This document shows positions 39,235-46,710 of a stretch of 64,000 nucleotides of DNA, one piece after another. Location: positions 463,001 to 527,000 of the forward strand of contig NZ_CP071091.1 in the NCBI RefSeq assembly GCF_017301635.1, read 5' to 3'. Position 1 is the stretch's first letter; each line of letters begins with the position of its first letter. The notes under the pieces are model-generated. The model did not search any database. It saw only the letters and a list, made by a program, of their open reading frames with translations, and had not been told where the DNA came from. This stretch comes from Myxococcus landrumus. GTDB taxonomy: Bacteria > Myxococcota > Myxococcia > Myxococcales > Myxococcaceae. The translations under genes and the position numbers were made by a program.

Positions 39235-39939
39235 ATGAAGGAGAAGTATTACGTTGGGGCCTACTGGCCCGGTCGTGTTGAACCAGTTGCGGCATACGCT
39301 CGCCGGGCATCGGGCTTCTTCGGTTTGCTGCACACCATTGAGCCTTCTCTGGAGCGATGGTTTGAGAAAGCCGCGTCCCGCGCGGACGCTCTCCGGAGTC
39401 CGATTGTGCCGAGCGCGGAGTCCCTGATGGGGCTCCTCAAGGCGAAGTCACGACGTGATGCCGCGGTCTCTCTGTCTGCATGGAATGGGGAGTGGGATGG
39501 CGCGAGCACCAGCGTCAGGATCTCCTGTGGTTCTGCTGCGGGGGGATTGAGTGACCTGTGCGTGATGGAACTTCCAACCGACGACGACGCCAGGGCGCGC
39601 GTCGTGACGGCTCCTGTTCTCTCGCAACTCCTGCGCGCGGCCGCCGATTCTTGGGACGCAGAATGGGGCGTTGCCACGTCCATCGCTCATCGAGACTCGG
39701 TGTCGGAGTTCGCGACTCCCGGCACGTTCGTGGGATGGGTGACCTACGTTTCGCGGCAGCGAGGACCGGTGCCGCCACTGCCGTCTCCGGTGTGCGTCGA
39801 GCCCGTTGGGAACAAGGGAACCCTCATCGTCCTGACTCCTGAGCGCTTCACGGCAAGCAACCCGGAGCATGTCGACTTGGCCGAGCAGGTGCGCGCGTCG
39901 CTGGACCGAGCGGGGATGTTGAAGCCGCTCCAGGCTTGA
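39235..39939 (+). CDS. Imm52-like immunity protein
   Basis: 234 residues; ATG 39235 after AGGAGAAAGAG, 11 bp behind the toxin. The start YYVGAYWPGRVE and the C-terminal LTPERFTASNPEH are shared with the second immunity gene at 51570, and the family start (YY.GAYW..R) fits Imm52, a known neighbour of Tox-REase-5 toxins. It should be cytoplasmic and neutralise the nuclease, since no signal peptide is present. A hairpin follows. Confidence 0.78.
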   Translation: MKEKYYVGAYWPGRVEPVAAYARRASGFFGLLHTIEPSLERWFEKAASRADALRSPIVPSAESLMGLLKAKSRRDAAVSLSAWNGEWDGASTSVRISCGSAAGGLSDLCVMELPTDDDARARVVTAPVLSQLLRAAADSWDAEWGVATSIAHRDSVSEFATPGTFVGWVTYVSRQRGPVPPLPSPVCVEPVGNKGTLIVLTPERFTASNPEHVDLAEQVRASLDRAGMLKPLQA

Positions 39940-39947
39940 TCGTAGGA

Positions 39948-39975
39948 GGCAAGAGGGGCCGCTCTGTGTCTTGCC
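39948..39975 (+). terminator. Hairpin after toxin/immunity pair 1
   Basis: GGCAAGA (39948-39954) pairs with TCTTGCC (39969-39975), just after the immunity stop. A longer but similarly placed hairpin follows the second pair. Confidence 0.5.
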
Positions 39976-40034
39976 CCCAGTTCCTCGGAGGCGAAGCCAG
40001 TGCCGTCCTAGCTTTCGCGTTACCCGCTTCGGCT

Positions 40035-40139
40035 AACGACGCGCTTAACGACATCCGGGAGACGCCACTGGATGCGTCCGGACAGGTCCACGACCGCCGA
40101 AGTGGCGGTGATGGGAACGCAACCCCTCGGAATCACAGA
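40035..40139. repeat. Right-end-like sequence of a second related element
   Basis: The stretch before the left att core resembles the stretch before the right core (52905-53013): TCGG-TAACG / TAACG repeats, then GGATGCGTCCGGAC versus GGACGCGCCCGGAC, then GATGGGAACGCAACCCCTCGG versus AATGGGGACGTAACCCCTCGG. It looks like the attR-proximal end of another element of the same family, with toxin/immunity pair 1 as its cargo. Confidence 0.6.
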
Positions 40140-40202
40140 CGGTAGAGCACGAGAATCGAACTCGCCAAGGACGTCTCTCAACGCCCCCCATTGGTTTTGA
40201 AG
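40140..40202 (-). repeat. Left att core: displaced 3' half of tRNA-Sec
   Basis: 63 bp identical to 53014-53076, from the discriminator base through T-arm and variable arm to the anticodon loop. It lacks the 5' half and so is not a functional tRNA. Tyrosine integrases commonly cross over in an anticodon loop, which fits the point where identity stops. Confidence 0.9.
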
Positions 40203-40230
40203 GCTGCTTCGGTCTCGTGGAGCCACAGAG

Positions 40231-40248
40231 GGAAAATGTCCCCATCAG
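40231..40248 (+). promoter_or_regulatory. Element-wide 18-bp motif, copy 1 (upstream of integrase)
   Basis: GGAAAATGTCCCCATCAG, 47 bp before the integrase ATG. Near-identical copies sit upstream of two minus-strand element genes in the same gene-relative orientation (42304-42321 and 45009-45026). It is a candidate phage repressor or activator site. Confidence 0.55.
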
Positions 40249-40262
40249 TCTCTTTGAGCGAG

Positions 40263-40284
40263 CCGGTAACGCACCGGTAACGCA
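40263..40284 (+). repeat. Tandem 11-bp repeats, probable integrase arm sites (left)
   Basis: CCGGTAACGCA occurs twice head to tail, 61 bp inside the left core and 12 bp before the integrase start. A related pair with the same 11-bp period lies inside the right core. Such repeats at both ends suit arm-type binding of a tyrosine integrase. Confidence 0.55.
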
Positions 40285-40295
40285 CTGAGGGACTG

Positions 40296-41432
40296 ATGGG
40301 TGCAAGCTGGGTCAAGAAGTGGGACGGCGGGCGAGTTCGTGATGTCGATGGTCGCATGGTGTGGGTGATAGAGCGACAGTGGGCCGGGCGCCGGTTCAGT
40401 GTCGCCCTTGACGCTGCCAGCGAGAAGGAGGCGCGTGCCGAACTCGCGCTGTGGGAGCGAGACCCGGATGGGTACCGAACGCGGCGCCAAGCCGCCGAGG
40501 ACAACAAGCCCGTCCTAATCGACGAGGAGTCCCTGGCGGGCCTCATGCTCCACCTCACCGAAGAGGGCCGGACTCTGACGTACCGGCGCGGCGTTCGGGG
40601 ATACCTGGCCGCTTGGGGAGAGGCCCTGGGGAAGCGCGACTTGCGGAAGGTCCAACTGCGGGAGCTGCGGAAGCTCTTGGCCGGATGGAAGACCGCGCGG
40701 AAGTTCCGCATCATCGCGCTGAAGACCTTCACGGCGTGGTTGCGCGAAGAGGACATGCTCAAGCCGAGCGAGGACCCCACGTTGAGCCTCAAGGTCCCGC
40801 CCTCGGTGGCCGAGAAGGGACTCAGGGACAAGGGGTACCCAATCGCGTTCGTCGAGCGCTACTACAGCGCGGTTGGTAGTCAGAACGTGCGGGATGTCCT
40901 CTGCCTCCGCGCCAAGACGGGGATGCACGAAACGGAGATCGCCCGAATCGCGTCCGGCGCGGGGAGACTTCGCGTCGTGAACGACCCGTGCGGCATCGCG
41001 GGAACGGTCACGTTCAAGCACAAGAACGGGCGAATCCATGTGGTGAGCCTGGATGACCAATCCCTGGGGGCGGCAACGCGGCTTCAGGCACGAGGGAAGT
41101 CACCCAGCACGAGCGCAGTCCATGAGTGCCTCCACCATGCGGCTGGGCGCCTCTCGCGGCAGTTCCCGAACGAGAGGTTTGCTCCGCTCATCCCCGGTGA
41201 GCTGCGGCACTCCTTCGCCACGTGGGCCTCGGAGTGCGGGCGAGTCGTCAAGCCGACGCCGGATGGGGTGCCCCTGAAGATGGTCGCCGCCGTCATGGGA
41301 CATCTCAACACGAGGACGACGAAGCTCTTCTACGAAGGAGTGCAGGTCCCTCCGATGATTGTCCTGCCGCTCAATCTGCACCACGCGCAGGACCCGGTGC
41401 CGACGAAGGATGCACTTCGCCTGAGTGCCTGA
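40296..41432 (+). CDS. Phage-type tyrosine recombinase (integrase)
   Basis: 378 residues from ATG 40296 behind GAGGGAC. An N-terminal arm-binding region is followed by an SAM-like core-binding domain (about 75-170) and a catalytic domain with ELRHSFATWA (H-x-x-R region reads LRHSF) and MGHLNTRTTKLFYEGV, whose final Tyr is the nucleophile candidate. The first catalytic Arg region reads LRAKTGMHETEIARI, which departs from the usual TGxRxxE by having His-Glu; this deserves checking. Its position next to the att core indicates it integrated this element into selC. Its 3' end overlaps the convergent excisionase-like gene. Confidence 0.88.
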   Translation: MGASWVKKWDGGRVRDVDGRMVWVIERQWAGRRFSVALDAASEKEARAELALWERDPDGYRTRRQAAEDNKPVLIDEESLAGLMLHLTEEGRTLTYRRGVRGYLAAWGEALGKRDLRKVQLRELRKLLAGWKTARKFRIIALKTFTAWLREEDMLKPSEDPTLSLKVPPSVAEKGLRDKGYPIAFVERYYSAVGSQNVRDVLCLRAKTGMHETEIARIASGAGRLRVVNDPCGIAGTVTFKHKNGRIHVVSLDDQSLGAATRLQARGKSPSTSAVHECLHHAAGRLSRQFPNERFAPLIPGELRHSFATWASECGRVVKPTPDGVPLKMVAAVMGHLNTRTTKLFYEGVQVPPMIVLPLNLHHAQDPVPTKDALRLSA

Positions 41433-41712
41433 TTCCACCGTCGAGGGGAACTGCAAGGAGCGCCGCTCGGAGTGCTGGGCGGCGCCGCCTCTTCGGTCGA
41501 GTCTGCTTCTTCGGGACGGGAGCGGCTTGCAGGCACGCGACTACGGAATCCGAGTAGACGGTCGTTTGCCGCCCGAATCGCGGGGCGCGAACCAGCAGTC
41601 CTTCGCGCAGGAGCTCGAACACCCGAGCACGACTGCAATGGAGCAGTTCGGCAGCCCGTTCGACTGTCACGGTGGGGCCATCGAGCCCGGGGCCAGTGGG
41701 GGAGTCGGTCAT
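41371..41712 (-). CDS. Excisionase-like helix-turn-helix protein
   Basis: 113 residues. The N-terminal half (TVERAAELLHCSRARVFELLREG) fits the MerR/HTH_17-type fold of excisionases, followed by a wing (RFGRQTTVYSDSVVACL) and a very basic tail (KKQTRPKRRRRP). It is convergent with and overlaps the integrase gene by 62 bp, and is the last gene of the minus-strand phage operon. A directionality factor for excision is the likeliest role; a regulator is the alternative. Confidence 0.72.
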   Translation of the reverse strand: MTDSPTGPGLDGPTVTVERAAELLHCSRARVFELLREGLLVRAPRFGRQTTVYSDSVVACLQAAPVPKKQTRPKRRRRPALRAALLAVPLDGGIRHSGEVHPSSAPGPARGAD

Positions 41713-41714
41713 GG

Positions 41715-42296
41715 CTACCTCGGGAAGACCTTCCGGGGCGTGAGGCGACCGAGGGCGTGAAGCCCGATTCCGATGGCGTCCCAGACGTTGTGATGGAGTG
41801 AGGCGGCGCCTGGCAGTCCGACGCGCAGATGCTCGACAGGTGAGAGGCGTTGCTTGATGCGTTCGATGAACGCGTCCGCGTCCAGCGTGCCCTTCCAGTC
41901 GCGCGGGTAGACAGACCGCCGCGTCGCGACGTTCGGCAGGTCGCCACCGAGCATGCCCACGACCCCCGCGAGTTGGATGAGGTCGTTCTGGTCGCCCTTC
42001 TGGTGCGCGGCGGCGTAGACGCGGGGCAGCTCGATGATGAGCTGGTAGGGCTCATTGCCCAGGCGAGGCTGGAGCCACTCGCGAACCGCGAAGGCCATGG
42101 AGGCCCACGAGGACAGGGACAGCTCTCCTCCTTGGGGCTCGGGGTTCTTCGGCAAGCCAGCGGCCAGGAGTGACGCGCGTTCGGCTACCGCCACGTCGAA
42201 CAATGCGACACCGCAATGCCTGGGGCCGGGGTCTATGGAGACGAGCTTCGCGGCGCGGTGCTCGGAGGGGCCTTCAGGAAGGAGGCAAGTGCTCAC
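41715..42296 (-). CDS. RuvC-like RNase H-fold phage resolvase
   Basis: 193 residues from GTG 42296. Acidic residues typical of RuvC folds are visible: Asp in VSIDPGPRHCGVALF near the start, Glu in LIIELPRVY, and Asp in HHNVWDAIGIGLHAL near the end. Such phage enzymes cut Holliday junctions or act during packaging and replication. It follows the DNA polymerase on the same strand and is separated from the excisionase-like gene by only two bases, so it is co-transcribed. The shared 18-bp motif overlaps its RBS region. Confidence 0.7.
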   Translation of the reverse strand: MSTCLLPEGPSEHRAAKLVSIDPGPRHCGVALFDVAVAERASLLAAGLPKNPEPQGGELSLSSWASMAFAVREWLQPRLGNEPYQLIIELPRVYAAAHQKGDQNDLIQLAGVVGMLGGDLPNVATRRSVYPRDWKGTLDADAFIERIKQRLSPVEHLRVGLPGAASLHHNVWDAIGIGLHALGRLTPRKVFPR

Positions 42297-42303
42297 ACCT
42301 CTC

Positions 42304-42321
42304 CTGATGGGGACACTTTCT
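42304..42321 (-). promoter_or_regulatory. Element-wide 18-bp motif, copy 2
   Basis: On the minus strand it reads AGAAAGTGTCCCCATCAG, 16 of 18 bases equal to copy 1. It sits between the polymerase stop and the RuvC-like GTG, partly overlapping the RBS, a position suited to repression of translation or transcription. Confidence 0.55.
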
Positions 42322-42329
42322 GGGGCTGG

Positions 42330-44396
42330 TCACGCCGCCTTCGCGTTGGGCTCCCAGACCACCAGCCGTCCACTGGAGTCGCGCACCGTGGCCATGTCCT
42401 TCGAGAGCATGCGCGCGAGGGCGGGCTCGGCCTCGATGGCGCCCGCGAGGTCTGGCGTCACTTCGCGCATGGCTTGCCGCATGATTTCGGCCATGCGCTC
42501 GGCGGAGGCGTGAAGCCGGTTGGGGCAGTCCGCGCGCAGCTCCGCAACCAACTCGTCATGCACCATGAGGACAAGACGCGAGCCCCAGAGTGGTGAGCGG
42601 CGGTCCGCGTACATCTCCCGCGACACTCGCCACGTGGCTAGCTTCGCGCCCACCGCGCCGAGACCCTGGAAGGGCGTGTTGAGCCACTGGGTATAGCTGC
42701 AACCTCCTCGGAGGATGTTGGTGCCAGGAATCGTGACGTCTACGAGCTGGCTGTTCCTCGTGAGGGCACTGGCCTTGCCGAAGAGGACGCGCTGCTCGGG
42801 CCACGCATCCAGCCACCGGTTGCCGTAGTGGCGCGACACCTCGACGCACGCGGCGCAGACCATCTTCACCTTGCCCTGGACGCGGACGGGAACGCGCTCC
42901 ACTCCGCACGTCTCCGCGACCTTGGCCAACAGGCAGAACCGGACGCCGTCCTTGGCGCGTGCCTGGTACGCCATGCCGCCAGCGCCCAGGCCCCCGCCCT
43001 TGCCGAAGTTGAAGATTTTGGCGAGCGAGCGGAAGGCCGTGGCCGTGGGCTCCTTGGCCTTCACGCGCGGCAAGAGGTCTTCGTAGTTCTCCCCCAGGAA
43101 TGTGGCCGCGGCCGAGGTGTGGACGTCCTCCTTAGCGAGCAGCGCATCGGCCATTCGCGAGTAGCCCACGTCCCAGATGGCGCGTTGGGCCATGGTGCGC
43201 AGCTCGAGGCCGCCGTAGTCCACGGAGCAGAACACGTAGCGGGGGCGAGCCTCGTGGCACTCGCGCACGCCACCGCGCTGCGGGAGCTGCTGGTAGTCAC
43301 TCGAAACGCGAGTCGTGCTGACCAGCACGTTGAAGCGCGGGTTGCGCGGGGCGGCGGTGCCTGCCTCCAGCTTGTCCAGGTAAGTGGAGCGGTACTTGTC
43401 CACCTTGCCGGACTTGCCCAGCTCCTCAAGCAGCGCATCGCCCGAGTCCAGGAGGGTGTCCCGGTCGGTGGCCACCTGCCCCTCGGGGAAGCGGGGCGAG
43501 GGAGGGGTGACGGGCGGCGTGCCGTTGTAGGCGGCGGTGACGAGTTGGGCGAGGCGCTTTGCGTCCTTCGAGCCGCTGGCCCGGAAGATACCGGCAGCCC
43601 GGAAGCGGGCGCGATTGGCCTGCCACTCCGTCTCGACACGGTTGCGCAGCTCTTCGCCGCGACCGGCATGCGTGCGCAGGCCCCAGACGGAGGTGAAGTG
43701 GAGCGCGAGTGCGGCGCGGACCTGGTCCTCTGCGGCGTGGAGGTTGCCGCCATTGGCGACGCTAGACGCGGCCCTTCCTTGGGACAGATGGACGTCCAGT
43801 GTGTAGCGCGCATCGCGAAGCGGGTACTTCACGGCCCCTTCTGGCCATTGCTCCAGCGGCACTCCGTCCAGCTCGCCGTAGCGAAGTCGCCACGCGTCGG
43901 GGGCGTGCTTGTCGGCGGAGATGTCGAGGCCAAGGTGGCGCTTCACCAGGAGGGCCAGCGGGTAGCGGGCGCCCTCTTCGTCCCCCAGCGGCCTGCCCGT
44001 CTCCGGCTCCACCCCGTGGAGCCCCCGGGCAATGTCCATGAGGGCTTCGCGGATGGCCACATCATGGAGTCGCCCCGCATCGGCGGCGGCGAAGACGTCG
44101 TCCACCAGTCGCGGGTCATCCGCACACATGACGCCCAGGTCGTAGGCGAGATTGGCACCCGTCACGTGGACATCCGGAGTGCGGAGGGCCTCACGGAACC
44201 ACATGCGCGCCTGGCCAGTGGAGAGAAGCCGCTCACTGCCGGGGGCTTCCTGGGCGATGGACGCGCAGACGAGCGGCGGCGCGAGGAGTCCAGGCTGAAT
44301 CGGATATGTCTCGGTGTCGAAGCTGAAGAGGACGGGCACAACACCGAAAGGCCCGTGTCGTGGGCCAGGCGTGGCGCCCCCGGGAGAGGACGCCAA
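42330..44396 (-). CDS. Phage family-A DNA polymerase with 3'-5' exonuclease
   Basis: 688 residues from the most upstream start (TTG 44396); a GTG just before PVLFSFDTE is an alternative. The exonuclease has FDTET (Exo I), ANLAYD (Exo II) and YPLRDARYTLD (Exo III). The polymerase has motif A VDYGGLELR, motif B RSLAKIFNFG and motif C MVHDEL. Between motifs B and C lies an insertion with four or more cysteines (ETCG...VCAACVEV) that may bind zinc. It presumably replicates the phage genome. Neighbours are the small phage protein upstream and the RuvC-like gene downstream. All key residues look intact. Confidence 0.9.
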   Translation of the reverse strand: MASSPGGATPGPRHGPFGVVPVLFSFDTETYPIQPGLLAPPLVCASIAQEAPGSERLLSTGQARMWFREALRTPDVHVTGANLAYDLGVMCADDPRLVDDVFAAADAGRLHDVAIREALMDIARGLHGVEPETGRPLGDEEGARYPLALLVKRHLGLDISADKHAPDAWRLRYGELDGVPLEQWPEGAVKYPLRDARYTLDVHLSQGRAASSVANGGNLHAAEDQVRAALALHFTSVWGLRTHAGRGEELRNRVETEWQANRARFRAAGIFRASGSKDAKRLAQLVTAAYNGTPPVTPPSPRFPEGQVATDRDTLLDSGDALLEELGKSGKVDKYRSTYLDKLEAGTAAPRNPRFNVLVSTTRVSSDYQQLPQRGGVRECHEARPRYVFCSVDYGGLELRTMAQRAIWDVGYSRMADALLAKEDVHTSAAATFLGENYEDLLPRVKAKEPTATAFRSLAKIFNFGKGGGLGAGGMAYQARAKDGVRFCLLAKVAETCGVERVPVRVQGKVKMVCAACVEVSRHYGNRWLDAWPEQRVLFGKASALTRNSQLVDVTIPGTNILRGGCSYTQWLNTPFQGLGAVGAKLATWRVSREMYADRRSPLWGSRLVLMVHDELVAELRADCPNRLHASAERMAEIMRQAMREVTPDLAGAIEAEPALARMLSKDMATVRDSSGRLVVWEPNAKAA

Positions 44397-44424
44397 GAGG
44401 TTGAGTGGTGTGGTGGGGCGGGTG

Positions 44425-44955
44425 TCAGGCCAGGGCGTCAGCGAGCGGCGGGAGCTTCGTGGTGGCGCGCTTGGACTCGATGGCGGCCAGCTCCGAGTCC
44501 GTGGGGCTCACGTTGCTCCAGCGGTAGCCCTCGATGACCTTGCCGGGGCGGCCGTCCTTCTCCGGGAGCGTCTTAGGGAAGACCTCGCAGTCCACGAGGA
44601 GGAAGGCCCCGGCCTGCTTCGCCTCGGTGAACTTGGCGATGAAGTTGGGCGTGACCTCGTGCTCCTCGGCACCAGCCAGGGCCATGAGGAACGCCTTGAA
44701 GCGCCCGCCGCCGTTCTTCTTCGTGTCGGAGAGGTTCTCGACGTAGCTGGTGACGAGGCCCGGACGCGTGGGCTCGGTGCTGGCCTGGGTCCGCTCGGAC
44801 GTCACCACCTTCACTTCAGCGATGGCGGACAGGCCCTTGAAGCCGTCCTTGGTGCGGATGGACTGGACCTCCAGGCGGTAACGCCCAGGCTTGAGGTACT
44901 GCGCGCCAACGGCGGCCTGGGCGGTGGCGATGCGTGCATATGCAGCGTTGCTCAT
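44425..44955 (-). CDS. Small phage replication-associated protein, unassigned
   Basis: 176 residues from ATG 44955, preferred because the MSNAAYARI start looks native; an in-frame GTG at 45003 is possible. The pattern GRYRLEVQSIRTKDGFKG...AEVKVV...FLMALAG is like small beta-barrel proteins (DUF669-type or single-strand binding) found next to phage polymerases. No certain motif was seen. It is the first gene of the minus-strand replication operon and has copy 3 of the 18-bp motif upstream. Confidence 0.6.
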   Translation of the reverse strand: MSNAAYARIATAQAAVGAQYLKPGRYRLEVQSIRTKDGFKGLSAIAEVKVVTSERTQASTEPTRPGLVTSYVENLSDTKKNGGGRFKAFLMALAGAEEHEVTPNFIAKFTEAKQAGAFLLVDCEVFPKTLPEKDGRPGKVIEGYRWSNVSPTDSELAAIESKRATTKLPPLADALA

Positions 44956-45008
44956 GTCCCGTGTTCCCATTCGAGTGGCGGGACGTCGGGAGGACGTCCT
45001 CACCTTCC

Positions 45009-45026
45009 CTTATGGGGACGCTTTCC
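45009..45026 (-). promoter_or_regulatory. Element-wide 18-bp motif, copy 3
   Basis: On the minus strand it reads GGAAAGCGTCCCCATAAG, 15 of 18 bases equal to copy 1, and lies at the head of the minus-strand operon, 54 bp before ATG 44955. Confidence 0.5.
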
Positions 45027-45098
45027 GGAGGAGGGGCAAACGTGGTTTGCTTCATTCAGCTGTAATGGATTTACCTGTCAAGTGGATTGGGGCTAGGT

Positions 45099-46187
45099 GT
45101 GAGTGCGAAAGCGAAAGTTTGGTACAGGAGTCTGGGAGAAATCCAGACGGAAATCGAGGATTTGAGGATTGCGTTTAACAATCGATGTTCCGAGCTTGGG
45201 AGGAGTTCAATAGAAGTTCGCCAGGACTACTATAGAGATTCTATTGCGAGGATTGTGCATGAGAGCAACTGGCAGGAGGGTATTGAGCTAGAACTCGGGA
45301 GAACCAAGGCGCTTGCAAACGAGGCATTCGAACGAATCGTTTTTGCAGGGGGGCCTCATTTGGACGTTGAGGCGGCGCTGGGGGTGCATGCACAAGCTGT
45401 GCGTGAGAAGAAGGCGGCCAAGGTTTCCGTGGAGGAGTTGGCGGCGTACAACTTGTCAGCCACGCATCACTATATGGCTATTGTTGTGGTGGAATGTATG
45501 CTTCGGAACACTGCTAGAGTTGTCTTGCAGCTTCGCCAAATGAATAAGGAGGCGGAGTCGAAAGCGTCGTTGATGTTGGAGGAACGGGCGTTCGGGGACG
45601 CGCTCAAGGCGCTCGATGCGTTCGTGATTCCGTATACGGATGGGTTGCGTGACATGGGAGAGGTGTTTCGTCGACTTCTTGAGGGAGGTGTTGATGCGCT
45701 TAAGCATCCTATGAAAGTACAGTTTGTGCATTTTCTGCATCGCACTCTCATGATGGGTATTCTTTCTTCTAGGAAGTGCGGAGCCTTCAGGAAGATTCCT
45801 GTCCATATTGAGGGGAATCCGGAGCTTGTTTTTCCTCCCGCTTCGTTGGTTGATGCGATGATGCACGAGTTTTGTGGAGAGTTTCCTGTGTTGTCAAAAA
45901 TGGTTATCAGGAATGATGTTTTGATGACGGCTGCTAGGGTTTCGCATCGATTTACAAAGATCCATCCGTATGAGGATGGAAATGGCAGGATGTCGCGGGT
46001 GTTGATGAATCTGATCCTTTCGGTAGTGCATCCCGCCGTGCATTTGAAGGCCAATGCAAAGGGGAAGCACAGATATGGTTGGGCCCTACGACGCGCGGAT
46101 AGAGGGAATCTTGAGCCACTGGCAGCATTGATAGGCATGTCCGTTAGGGATGCCTACTTGAAGATCTTGCGCTCTTTGGGGATCTGA
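45099..46187 (+). CDS. Fic-domain protein with possible N-terminal inhibitory motif
   Basis: 362 residues from GTG 45099 (GGGG at 45089; a TTG at 45087 is also open). The Fic active-site loop is complete near the C-terminus: HPYEDGNGRMSR, with catalytic His. Further upstream SNWQEG (about residue 55) fits the (S/T)xxxE(G/N) inhibitory helix of self-inhibited Fic enzymes. Fic proteins transfer AMP or other phosphate-containing groups to target proteins. No antitoxin gene is adjacent, consistent with inhibition built in. The gene is markedly lower in GC than the polymerase operon beside it, so it was probably gained separately. Its target is unknown. Confidence 0.82.
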   Translation: MSAKAKVWYRSLGEIQTEIEDLRIAFNNRCSELGRSSIEVRQDYYRDSIARIVHESNWQEGIELELGRTKALANEAFERIVFAGGPHLDVEAALGVHAQAVREKKAAKVSVEELAAYNLSATHHYMAIVVVECMLRNTARVVLQLRQMNKEAESKASLMLEERAFGDALKALDAFVIPYTDGLRDMGEVFRRLLEGGVDALKHPMKVQFVHFLHRTLMMGILSSRKCGAFRKIPVHIEGNPELVFPPASLVDAMMHEFCGEFPVLSKMVIRNDVLMTAARVSHRFTKIHPYEDGNGRMSRVLMNLILSVVHPAVHLKANAKGKHRYGWALRRADRGNLEPLAALIGMSVRDAYLKILRSLGI

Positions 46188-46204
46188 AGTGTCTGCTGTC
46201 AACT

Positions 46205-46560
46205 TCTGTGGCTGTCCGTCCGTCTGCTGGATGAATCGCGCCCGCTCGCGAGCCGTGGCGAACGCGGACACGTTGTCTTGAGTATGCAGGCACACCTCCA
46301 CCTCGACGCATGGAGCCTGCTGGCCGGGTCGATGCGTGCGCGCAATGAGTTGCTCCCAGGTGGCACCGTCCGAGGGCGGCGTCACCACGAGGTTTCGAGA
46401 GAACTGCTGGAGGTTCTTCCCCGTGGCGTGTGCCTTGATGCTCGCCACGATGGCGCGCCTCCCTGTCTCCCGGAGGATGTCCTCGGGCGCGGCCTTGCCC
46501 CCACCGTAGAACGGCACGCTTGCTTCCTTGGCGATGCGTTCCTTTGCCTTGAGGACTGTG
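46205..46560 (-). pseudogene. Helicase C-terminal remnant A
   Basis: Translation on the minus strand gives KERIAKEASVPFYGGG, later NLVVTPPSDGATWEQLIARTHRPGQQ, a superfamily 2 (SNF2/DEAD-like) motif V-VI region, ending near GQPQKL. The N-terminal two thirds of the helicase are absent. About 201 bp of its 3' end recur at 47191-47391. Confidence 0.7.
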
Positions 46561-46710
46561 GCTTGTTTTGAGAGTCTTGCATTGCGTCTGTGGTGGTGTG
46601 GGATGGTTGCCGACCGGACATGCTAGGCGTCCAGGTGCGAATCGTGTTGCGCTGTGTTCCTCTTTTGAAGAGTCTAGCTGTCGTAGATTCCGAAAGAGGA
46701 GTGGTTGAGT

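Noticed and set aside
40140-40202. A second tRNA-Sec gene
   Set aside because: Only the 3' half is present; the acceptor 5' strand and D-arm are missing, so it is the displaced att copy.
40263-40284. CRISPR-like repeats
   Set aside because: Only two 11-bp units without spacers; they fit integrase arm sites. No CRISPR array or cas gene was seen anywhere in the window.
42828-44537. 569-residue plus-strand frame opposite the DNA polymerase
   Set aside because: It is an antisense shadow with no motif; the minus-strand polymerase has all catalytic motifs.
45004-45098. Antitoxin gene in front of the Fic gene
   Set aside because: Less than 100 bp with no open frame of useful length; inhibition is more likely supplied by the internal SNWQEG motif.
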